Shown piece after piece: positions 1 to 7,584 of a DNA stretch of 33,340 nucleotides (position 1 is its first letter; every line of letters begins with the position of its first letter). The translations under genes were made by a program, and so were the position numbers. The stretch comes from Candidatus Scatomonas merdavium (GTDB lineage: Bacteria > Bacillota > Clostridia > Lachnospirales > Lachnospiraceae): positions 1 to 33,340 of the forward strand of contig DVJR01000135.1 of assembly GCA_018716575.1 (NCBI GenBank), given 5' to 3'. The notes beneath the pieces are model-generated. The model had not been told where the DNA came from, did no database searches, and saw nothing but the letters and a program-made list of their open reading frames with translations.

Positions 1-246
1 CTGAAGAAGAAATACGGCGATAAAATCACCTTCTGCGGCGGTTTTGACAACATGCACGTCCTGGATGTGCCCGGCGTTTCCACCGATGCCGTCAAAAAAG
101 AATACCGGCGGGTCATCGACTCCCTGGCCCCCGGCGGAAGCTACGTGATCTACCCCATCGGCGGAACCTTTAATTTCGTAGGGCCGTTTCTGGAAGAGCA
201 CTTCGCGTACGGCATGCACTTTTACGAAAATCCGAACAACCGCTGA
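1..246 (+). CDS. Uroporphyrinogen decarboxylase (URO-D/MtaA-like) family protein, C-terminal fragment (5' end outside window)
   Basis: Open frame 1 from the window edge; LKKKYGDKITFCGGFDNMHVL...GGSYVIYPIGGTFNFVGP resembles the C-terminus of URO-D family proteins. Confidence 0.7.
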   Translation: MKKKYGDKITFCGGFDNMHVLDVPGVSTDAVKKEYRRVIDSLAPGGSYVIYPIGGTFNFVGPFLEEHFAYGMHFYENPNNR

Positions 247-261
247 CCGGATGGCAGAGAA

Positions 262-378
262 GAGGCTGCCGCAAAAGCGATTTTGAAATGCGAGCAGCCG
301 CCAGATATAGCAATAATCCCCGGGATTATTCTATATCTGGTGATCTGTGCCATTTCCAATCGGCCTTTTGCGACATCC
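262..378. repeat. MITE-like palindromic element, copy A (~117 bp)
   Basis: Outer imperfect terminal inverted repeats (ggctgccgcaaaagcgattttgaaatg / catttccaatcggccttttgcgacatc) around an inner 19-20 bp near-perfect hairpin (301-320/322-340); homologous to 18412-18530. Confidence 0.65.
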
Positions 379-409
379 CCCTTCGGATTCATATTTTACA
401 AAAACGGCG

Positions 410-438
410 TTGAAACCTGTCATATTTTTGCGTATAAT
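410..438 (+). promoter_or_regulatory. SigA-type promoter for plsC (TTGAAA-N17-TATAAT)
   Basis: TTGAAA 410-415, TATAAT 433-438, 17-bp spacer, upstream of the 484 start. Confidence 0.7.
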
Positions 439-483
439 AGGAGCAGTACAGCTTTCAAACTTTGCTGAAAGAAGGAACGCATC

Positions 484-1224
484 ATGGTTCGATTAATCTT
501 GCTGCTCCTGGCAGCTATTCTCTATCTGATACTGACACTGCCTGTCCTTTTCATCCTCTGGCTGATCGGCAAAAAGAACCCGGATCTTCGGGAGCGGACG
601 GCCTCGGCTATGATCCGCTGGATTTTCCGCGTGCTGCTGGCCGGAGCCGGCGTTAAAGTCACGGTTATAGGACAGGACAGAATACCCTCTGACACCGCCG
701 TTCTTTACGTAGGGAACCACCGGAGTATTTTTGACATTATTCTCACCTATGTGCGGAGCCCCCGCGCCACGGGCTATGTGGCGAAGAAAGAGCTGGGCAA
801 GATTCCCCTTTTCTCTCAGTGGGCCAGATACATCGGCTGCCTTTTCTTTAACCGGAATGACATAAAGGAAGGGATGAAGATGATTCTGGACGGCGTAGCC
901 ATGCTGAAGGCCGGGAAGTCCGTTTTCATTTTCCCTGAGGGCACCCGGAATAAAAATGAATCCGACCTGCCGCTGCTGCCTTTCCACGAAGGCAGCTTCA
1001 AAATGGCCTCGAAAAGCGGATGTCCGATTGTGCCGGTGACTTTTTGCAACACGATCAATATCTGGGAAGGCCATTTCCCCTGGGTACGCCGGGCGCATGT
1101 GGTGCTGGAATACGGGGAACCGATTTATGTCTCAGAGCTCCCGCCGGAGCAGAAAAAGCGTGTCGGCGCTTATACGCGGGAGATTATGGAGAAAATGATG
1201 GAGAAAAATCAGAAGCTTTTATAG
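484..1224 (+). CDS. plsC: 1-acyl-sn-glycerol-3-phosphate acyltransferase (PlsC family)
   Basis: NHRSIFD (NHx4D) and FPEGTRNK motifs; SD aaggaa upstream. Confidence 0.92.
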   Translation: MVRLILLLLAAILYLILTLPVLFILWLIGKKNPDLRERTASAMIRWIFRVLLAGAGVKVTVIGQDRIPSDTAVLYVGNHRSIFDIILTYVRSPRATGYVAKKELGKIPLFSQWARYIGCLFFNRNDIKEGMKMILDGVAMLKAGKSVFIFPEGTRNKNESDLPLLPFHEGSFKMASKSGCPIVPVTFCNTINIWEGHFPWVRRAHVVLEYGEPIYVSELPPEQKKRVGAYTREIMEKMMEKNQKLL

Positions 1225-1259
1225 GCAGAGGAACGGATTTCATTTCTTCCTCACAGCTG

Positions 1260-1312
1260 ACAGAGAGGGAGCAGCGTGCAATATCAGTGACTGCGCGCTG
1301 CTCCCTCTCTGT
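1260..1312. terminator. Bidirectional hairpin terminator between convergent genes
   Basis: Perfect 17-bp inverted repeat acagagagggagcagcg (1260-1276) / cgctgctccctctctgt (1296-1312). Confidence 0.7.
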
Positions 1313-1373
1313 ATAGTCGCCCCTGTCCGCTCCGATGCCGCGGCTCCGCTGCCGCGCCCCGCATCTCCGCCAT

Positions 1374-2204
1374 CTAGGGCTCAATATCCTCAAATACCAC
1401 GATGGATTCGTCTGTTTTCACCAGCTCATATTCTTCCATGCTCCTGACCGTCCAGTCCATAGTCTGCACCCGGTACAGCAGACGGCAGAACAGCAGGCTC
1501 ACCGTGCGGCGATCCGCCAGATTACAGGAAATAAAGTCCGGAGACGCCAGGAAATTGGTCAGCAGGTTGAACCGCACAAAATCCTGCACCGGATTCAGCT
1601 CTGTGCCGCCGTGCTTCACATGGCGTTCCATCATCTGGCCGCGGATATACTCCGGCCTGTGATCCTTAAACCACTTTACAGCCCGGTAATCGAAAGATTC
1701 CACAGCAAATACGCCGTCGTAGGAATCCAGCACCTCGCAGACCCTGGCGCAGAGCACGCCGTAATTGTCCATCTCCGTATTCAGCTTCAGCAGCACAGGA
1801 ACCTGGGCGTCCACCAGCTTCAGGGCTTCTCCCAGGGACGGTATTGACTCTTCCGTACCGGACAGCCTGTACTCCTTCAGCTTCTGCCATAGGGTATTCT
1901 CCACTGTGCCTTCTCCGCCGCAGACTCTCCAGAGCCTGCTGTCCCTGAAGATCACCGGAACGCCGTCCCGGCTCAGCCGCACATCCATGACGATTCCGTA
2001 GCCATGATCTACCGCCGCCTGAAAAGCAGGCAGGGAATTTTCCGGCACTTTTTTCCTGATATTATAATATCCTCTGTCTGCAAAGTCATACTTCCGGATC
2101 TCGCTCATATCCGGCTTTCCGCTGGTTCTCGGCCTGATCGCCAGCGCCCAGGCCGCCGTAGTTCCGGCTGCCAGCGCAAACAGTTTTCTCATCGCTTTAC
2201 CCAT
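1374..2204 (-). CDS. Glycerophosphodiester phosphodiesterase-like (GDPD fold) protein with degenerate active-site motifs
   Basis: VPENSLPAFQAAVDHGYGIVMDVRLSRDGVPVIFRDSRL...IPSLGEALKLV GDPD signature; N-terminal hydrophobic segment. Confidence 0.85.
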   Translation of the reverse strand: MGKAMRKLFALAAGTTAAWALAIRPRTSGKPDMSEIRKYDFADRGYYNIRKKVPENSLPAFQAAVDHGYGIVMDVRLSRDGVPVIFRDSRLWRVCGGEGTVENTLWQKLKEYRLSGTEESIPSLGEALKLVDAQVPVLLKLNTEMDNYGVLCARVCEVLDSYDGVFAVESFDYRAVKWFKDHRPEYIRGQMMERHVKHGGTELNPVQDFVRFNLLTNFLASPDFISCNLADRRTVSLLFCRLLYRVQTMDWTVRSMEEYELVKTDESIVVFEDIEP

Positions 2205-2345
2205 AAAGACATCCCTCCTGTCCGTCTCTGAAATCGTTGCTTCTATGCTTCTCAGTATAAAGGACTGCGCCGGTCATGTCAAATCCTTCATCTGTTATCT
2301 TCTGTTTTCCCATACTGTGCTCTTCATACCGATTTTTTCAGATTG

Positions 2346-4127
2346 CTATTCCTCGATCTGTTTCAGAAGATATCGGCCCACTGTATGAGAAAAACTCTCT
2401 ATGGACCGGATATAGGCGAAATCCTTTCCGAAAATCCTCCGTTCCGCATCCAGCTCTGTCTCTTCCCCCGCAAATACACCCAGCACGGCCACGCCGTTCT
2501 GCCGAAGCCTGCGCACCTCCGTACCGGTATCCACTATGGCGGGTCGGCCCCGGTAAGCTCCCGGGTTACGGGCTCCCGGCCGGTTCACCAGCACATCGTA
2601 GGGCTTGCCGTCGCTTAAGACGATCATCACCTTGTTCGTCTCCTCCCGCTGCAGCAGCTCCTGTCCCACCGCCTTAACAGCCAGCCCGTCCCGGTTATTG
2701 GAGGAAGCCATGTATTCGAAAATATTCCGGTTCTCCTCCCTGCTGTCCCCGTAATCGCGAAAACGCCGGAGAATGGTATAATCCCAGAAGGTACAGAAGC
2801 TGCTGACCCGGAAGGGGATTCCCAGATTCGAAAGCGCCTCACTGATCACATATCCCTGAAGCGCCACCTGTCCCTGCCTCTTCTGCTGGGAACCGCTGGC
2901 ATCAATCAGCACATCCACCACAAACTCCATGGCGTCATTCTGAATTTTCTTCCGGAATACCCGGGCATCCCGGGAACGGCCAAGCCTCCAGAGCTCCGCC
3001 GGCACGATCCTGCCGTGATCGGAGCGGATCTCCTGTTCCTCATCCCGCAGGGTGAAGGCCCTCCGCAGCATATCCGTCAGCACCTGTATATTCCGCTTGA
3101 CGATCCGGTGACGGTCGTGGTAAACCATGAGGTTCTTATGCTTCTGCTTCTTTGCATATTCATACTGATAATTCCGCACCACCGGATTCTTCAGGATGCC
3201 TTCCGTATAATACAGACTGCAGTCTGAGTGAAGCCCCCGGCACATCTGATAATTCCGGCTTTTTTCTTCGGCAGGAGTCAGATAGGTCTTTCCGAAATTC
3301 CGCTCCACATAGGTGTACATTTTTTCCAGGGCCTCTTCATCCACCACCACGATTTTCTTCGGAGCATCGGCTCTTTCCTCTCCCTGCTCCTCCTGCTCCG
3401 GCGGCTCGTTCAGCTCCAGATTCGTCATGGATTCTGTCACCTTTTCCAGATAAGTCTCCAAAGCCTCTTCGTAGAGCTCTTCCGAGAGAAAATCTTTCCA
3501 GGAATACTCCGTCAGCTCTTCCACAGTAACAGCCAGCACCTCTTCCAGCGTTTTCTTCTTTTTTTCAAAATCCGGCTCCACAATCTGATTGTAGAGACTG
3601 TCAATGCCGCAGATCAGATCCATGGTCTCTGCCGCACTACGCAGCCGGTGAATTTCCTCCATCCATCCGGCAAGCTGCTTTGTACCATGATACGCTCCGT
3701 CCAGCTCCTCCCGGAGCAGAGCCGCCTTGAAATGCCCCAGCGGCGTGGCCGACAGCTCCCGGAAATCCTGCTCCAGAACCTCTTCATACGCCTTTCGCCG
3801 CAGCGTGCGGATACCTGCCCTCTCCCGGTCCATTCTGGAACCCACAGCCTCCTCCACGCAGAGCTGGGCCACTGTCATCAGCGGCCCTTCATAAGCATGG
3901 CAGTATATTTTTTTTACCAGATACATGGCCAGAGCGTCCCGGTCAAAATACCGGGCCAGGCCCCCCTGCTTGATACCGTCATACAGCGCCATATCAGGAG
4001 AACGCAGAAAAGCGTCCGCATCCGGTCTGATCTCCAGAGTATAGTCCCCGCTGACTGTCCACATAAGATTCCGTATTCTGTTCTCCAGCTCCATCCGGTG
4101 TTCTTCCAGAAATGCTTCTGTTTTCAT
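2346..4127 (-). CDS. VWA-domain protein (NorD/CobT-like), partner of upstream MoxR ATPase
   Basis: MIDAS motif VDVLIDASGSQ, IVLSDGKP; start MKTEAFL with GGGAGG SD (ORF extends to 4157). Confidence 0.8.
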   Translation of the reverse strand: MKTEAFLEEHRMELENRIRNLMWTVSGDYTLEIRPDADAFLRSPDMALYDGIKQGGLARYFDRDALAMYLVKKIYCHAYEGPLMTVAQLCVEEAVGSRMDRERAGIRTLRRKAYEEVLEQDFRELSATPLGHFKAALLREELDGAYHGTKQLAGWMEEIHRLRSAAETMDLICGIDSLYNQIVEPDFEKKKKTLEEVLAVTVEELTEYSWKDFLSEELYEEALETYLEKVTESMTNLELNEPPEQEEQGEERADAPKKIVVVDEEALEKMYTYVERNFGKTYLTPAEEKSRNYQMCRGLHSDCSLYYTEGILKNPVVRNYQYEYAKKQKHKNLMVYHDRHRIVKRNIQVLTDMLRRAFTLRDEEQEIRSDHGRIVPAELWRLGRSRDARVFRKKIQNDAMEFVVDVLIDASGSQQKRQGQVALQGYVISEALSNLGIPFRVSSFCTFWDYTILRRFRDYGDSREENRNIFEYMASSNNRDGLAVKAVGQELLQREETNKVMIVLSDGKPYDVLVNRPGARNPGAYRGRPAIVDTGTEVRRLRQNGVAVLGVFAGEETELDAERRIFGKDFAYIRSIESFSHTVGRYLLKQIEE

Positions 4128-4137
4128 CCGCGCCTCC

Positions 4138-5061
4138 CTAACCGGCAAAGACATCACTTCGGGTCCAGTCCTCAGGGATCCGCATGCTCACCACATCCCG
4201 CACGATTTCCTTTTCAAACAGATCGAAGCACTTGTTGATAATGCCCATCTGCACCGCCAGGAACGGCTTCAGCCCCTGGCGCACGGTGCGGGCCGCCGCA
4301 ATCAGCCCCCGGAGATCCAGCGCCTTGGTGGAAATTTCCGCGTTTTCCGCCTTCAGCTGCAGATCCAGAAAAAGACCGATCCACTGCTTTCTCGCTTCCT
4401 CCTTCATATCGGGGAACATCTCCTTCAGGATATAGTCCAGCGTTTCCTCCGACTGGGGCGGCATGTCGATCACCAGAAAACGGGACACCAGCGCTTCGTT
4501 CAGCTCTTTCGTTCCCGCGTAGCCGTAATTCATGGTTCCGATAAAGCGGGCCGCCGGGTGGAGATCAATCTTCTCATAGCCCGGCACGTCAATGCTCCGC
4601 CTGTAATCCAGAGTGGCGTGCAGAACGGAAACCGCGTCGTTTTTCGCCATGTTGATTTCATCGAGAATCCCGAAGCCGCCGTACTGAGCACACCGGTAAA
4701 TACTTCCCTTCCGCAGCTCCACCTCGTTATTGCGGAAAGTATCTGTGCCGATCAGCTCCGCGCTGCTGGTGTTCACATGGAAGGACACGTTATAGGACGG
4801 CCTCCCGAAAATGTAGGCCAGATTCTCCGCCAGCACATTTTTCCCCGTGGCTTTGGCGCCGGTCAGCAGCAGATTTTCCCCCTCCAGCAGGCCGGAAATG
4901 GCCATCTCCAGAATTTCTCTTCCATAAAACGGGATCATTGGCTTCACCACCCGCGCTCTGACTTCTTCCTTCACTTCATATTTCTCTGAAAATTTCTCCA
5001 CGGCGTCAATCAGCGACGGACTGACGCCCTGTTCCTGCAGAAATTCAAATTCCGGCTTCAT
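4138..5061 (-). CDS. MoxR/NorQ-like AAA+ ATPase
   Basis: LLLTGAKATGKNVLAENLA, GILDEIN, FIGTMNYGYAGTKELNEALVSRF (AAA+ sensor/Arg finger); ORF extends to 5124, start at MKPEFEF preferred. Confidence 0.85.
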   Translation of the reverse strand: MKPEFEFLQEQGVSPSLIDAVEKFSEKYEVKEEVRARVVKPMIPFYGREILEMAISGLLEGENLLLTGAKATGKNVLAENLAYIFGRPSYNVSFHVNTSSAELIGTDTFRNNEVELRKGSIYRCAQYGGFGILDEINMAKNDAVSVLHATLDYRRSIDVPGYEKIDLHPAARFIGTMNYGYAGTKELNEALVSRFLVIDMPPQSEETLDYILKEMFPDMKEEARKQWIGLFLDLQLKAENAEISTKALDLRGLIAAARTVRQGLKPFLAVQMGIINKCFDLFEKEIVRDVVSMRIPEDWTRSDVFAG

Positions 5062-5229
5062 CTCTTTCGTTCCATTCCTTTCATGGTCTCTATTTTTCAA
5101 AAGCTTTACTGTATCAGCATTCACTCAGGCCTTGTATATAAAGTCGCAGCTTCGCTGCTCCTCAGAGTATTATAGCATGAATGACAGGGCAAAACCAATG
5201 AAAAACCAATGAAAAAATGCATTTTTTCG

Positions 5230-5258
5230 TTGACAAACTCACGCAAATACGCTATGAT
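5230..5258 (+). promoter_or_regulatory. SigA promoter of tRNA-Arg (TTGACA-N17-TATGAT)
   Basis: TTGACA 5230-5235, TATGAT 5253-5258. Confidence 0.8.
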
Positions 5259-5289
5259 ATTTGATGTTGACAAAATCAATACTGATCAT

Positions 5290-5363
5290 GTGCGTTTAGC
5301 TCAGCTGGATAGAGCGTTTGGCTACGGACCAAAAGGCCGGGGGTTCGAATCCTCTAACGCACG
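5290..5363 (+). tRNA. tRNA-Arg (anticodon ACG)
   Basis: GTGCGTT/AACGCAC acceptor stem, TAGCTCAGCTGGATAGAGC D-arm, TTTGG-CTACGGA-CCAAA anticodon arm, GGTTCGAATCC T-arm; CCA not encoded. Confidence 0.97.
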
Positions 5364-5367
5364 GACG

Positions 5368-5399
5368 AAAAAGCACCTGCAGCAATGCAGGTGCTTTTT
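5368..5399 (+). terminator. Intrinsic terminator after tRNA-Arg
   Basis: AAAAAGCACCTGCA-gcaa-TGCAGGTGCTTTTT perfect 14-bp stem. Confidence 0.92.
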
Positions 5400-5460
5400 G
5401 CTCACTATAATTTCTTTTAAACCGGCATTTTATTTCTGCTGATCCAGAAGCGTAATTCCG

Positions 5461-6501
5461 CTACCTGCTGATCTCCATAGCAATCCGATAAAATACCGGA
5501 TCTTCCATGGCGGCTTCATAATCCTGATAGCCGGCCAGCACGCCAAACAGATTATGCTGCGGCACACGGAGCCCATCCATGTGATACTGATTTGAAATCA
5601 TGAAGCACTCCTTTTCCGGGAGAAGCTCCATATTCTGTTGAAGCCGGCGCATTTTTCTGTTGGAAATGGTATTTGCCTCGATAATCAGCACGTAGGCGTC
5701 CGATTCCTCCATCAGCGCTAACGTCTGTTCATCCAGACTGCTTCCCAGATCCAGAATCAGGCAGGAGAAATCTCGCTTTTCCTTCAGAATAGAAATCAGA
5801 TTCCGCATCTCCGCCGCGCCAATGCCCAGAGAAGGCAGAGTTTTTTCAAAAGGCAGCAGAAAAGAAATTTCTTCCTGGCCGATGTTCTGCAAAATCGACC
5901 AATACGTCTCCTCACCGGGTTCCTTCAGCTGCTCCGCCAGTTTTTCATCTGCAAAGTCCTCACAGCTTAAATAAGCAGCAATACTCTGCAGGGAATCACA
6001 GCCGATGACCAGCACTGACTGATCCAGCTTCTTCAGTTTCCGGCCCAAAGCCATGGCAACCAGACTCTTTCCACAGCCGCCCAGCGGAGAGTACACAGCG
6101 ATCACCTTTGTCTCCGGCTTTTCGTCCGGCAGGATTTCCTCTCTTTGCGCTGTCTCTTCAGCTTCCATGAACTGCTCCAAAGCCTGCATGATTTCATCCA
6201 CAGGCAGATATTTCATCATCCTTCGGATATTCTCCGGATATTCTTCCTCAATTCCAATCTCCTGTGCCAGCAGCAGAATATGATGAATGGTATGTTCCTC
6301 CAGCTGCGGGCCGTAAAAACTGCTGTCCGCCACCAGAATATTGATGGTTCTTGCCGAGCGGAAATACGCATCCGCATAGGCCGGGTCCGTAATGATCTGA
6401 ATCCGCGCCCTGGAAGCAAACCGCCGTACCAGCTCACTCTCCAGAGTTTTTACATAACCGTAATCGCTGTCCAGCAGTACAAGTCCTATATCCTGTCTCA
6501 T
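5461..6501 (-). CDS. TadZ/CpaE-like atypical P-loop (MinD/ParA family) ATPase with receiver-like N-terminus
   Basis: VIAVYSPLGGCGKSLVAMALGRKL, VLVIGCDSLQS, SCLILDLGSSLDEQTLALM. Confidence 0.75.
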   Translation of the reverse strand: MRQDIGLVLLDSDYGYVKTLESELVRRFASRARIQIITDPAYADAYFRSARTINILVADSSFYGPQLEEHTIHHILLLAQEIGIEEEYPENIRRMMKYLPVDEIMQALEQFMEAEETAQREEILPDEKPETKVIAVYSPLGGCGKSLVAMALGRKLKKLDQSVLVIGCDSLQSIAAYLSCEDFADEKLAEQLKEPGEETYWSILQNIGQEEISFLLPFEKTLPSLGIGAAEMRNLISILKEKRDFSCLILDLGSSLDEQTLALMEESDAYVLIIEANTISNRKMRRLQQNMELLPEKECFMISNQYHMDGLRVPQHNLFGVLAGYQDYEAAMEDPVFYRIAMEISR

Positions 6502-6514
6502 TCCGGACTACCTC

Positions 6515-7333
6515 CTATTCCACGTTGAATGTGCAGTCTGCAAAGCGAAGCACGCTGCCCTTCCCGATAGGCACCTGACTTCTCGGAGCAATTTTCTGAT
6601 CGTTGACAAATGTGCCATTGGCACTGTCCATATCCATCACGTAAAAACTGATCTCATTCCATCCCACTATCGCATGCAGGGGACTGATTGTGTTAACTCC
6701 CGATATGATTCCATCAGCCTGCTCCGCATCCGAACCGAGGCGAAACTCCTCATGCCCGATCTGAAAAGTCAGAGCCTCCGGCGTATTGACGCTTTTCAGC
6801 ACGATTTCCTCATCCTCCTCCGGCATCCGGCGTTCCAGCGCATCCTGCAGACTTTTCCAGTTTCCGAACGCCCTCTCCTTCTGGAATTCAATCTGACGGC
6901 AGACCTCGGCTCCCCCCTCCGTATGCTCCAGCATCTCCTCCAGAATCGCATAAACTCTCTTCAAATAAATCTGGCTTGTCAGAGATTCCGCGGGAATAAC
7001 CGCAGGAAGGCACAGAAGAAACACCTGCCCGCTGCCGTTAAGATAAATACTGTCCACATCCCAGACCAGATTTTCCAGTGAAATGGCGGAAAATCCTTCC
7101 AATTCCTTAATCCGCTCCAGTATTTCCTTACCTACACGGCAGATCTCATCCAGATCCATATCTTTCAGCCTGTCTCCCAAAACCTCACAGCCATCCGTAA
7201 AGTAAAACAGCTTGATTTTATCGTTAAACCGTATCCACGTACAGGGAAGCAGGCCCTTATCTTCTCCTGTCTCCAGAAAATGATACGCCTCCCGATCCAG
7301 CAGCTCTTCTGAATTCAATATAAATTCTCTCAT
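6515..7333 (-). CDS. DUF6382-like N-terminal region + C-terminal FHA domain protein
   Basis: C-terminal FHA: FRLGSDAEQADGIISGVNTISPLHAIVGWNEISFYVMDMDSANGTFVNDQKI. Confidence 0.85.
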   Translation of the reverse strand: MREFILNSEELLDREAYHFLETGEDKGLLPCTWIRFNDKIKLFYFTDGCEVLGDRLKDMDLDEICRVGKEILERIKELEGFSAISLENLVWDVDSIYLNGSGQVFLLCLPAVIPAESLTSQIYLKRVYAILEEMLEHTEGGAEVCRQIEFQKERAFGNWKSLQDALERRMPEEDEEIVLKSVNTPEALTFQIGHEEFRLGSDAEQADGIISGVNTISPLHAIVGWNEISFYVMDMDSANGTFVNDQKIAPRSQVPIGKGSVLRFADCTFNVE

Positions 7334-7364
7334 GGCCCCTCCCTTTTTCTGTTTTCTCTATCCT

Positions 7365-7393
7365 ATTGTACCTCATGGCAGAGAAATTGACAA
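7365..7393 (-). promoter_or_regulatory. SigA promoter of FHA/TadZ operon (TTGTCA-N17-TACAAT)
   Basis: Minus-strand -35 at 7393-7388, -10 at 7370-7365. Confidence 0.6.
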
Positions 7394-7437
7394 GAAAAAA
7401 GGCGCCGCGGAAGCGGCAGCCATTTTTCAGATCGCAG

Positions 7438-7584
7438 CTATTTTCTGCACTTTTTGCAGTTTTTTCCTCCTCCGCAGCCGCAGTCGCAATACTGGCCGCG
7501 GCGACACCTCCGGATTTTCCGAATCAGAATCAGCGCTGTACAAACACCCACAGCCGTCAGGATCAGAATATCGCCTGCATTCAT
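7438..7584 (-). CDS. FeoB-associated Cys-rich membrane protein
   Basis: MNAGDILILTAVGVCTALILIRKIRRCRRGQYCDCGCGGGKNCKKCRK; ATGA overlap with feoB stop. Confidence 0.8.
   Translation of the reverse strand: MNAGDILILTAVGVCTALILIRKIRRCRRGQYCDCGCGGGKNCKKCRK

Noticed and set aside
1184-1393. Short ORFs on both strands encoding near-identical TEREQRA...ARCSLSV peptides
   Set aside because: Artefact of translating the palindromic terminator at 1260-1312 on both strands.
3228-4238. 336-aa plus-strand ORF
   Set aside because: Antisense shadow of the VWA gene.
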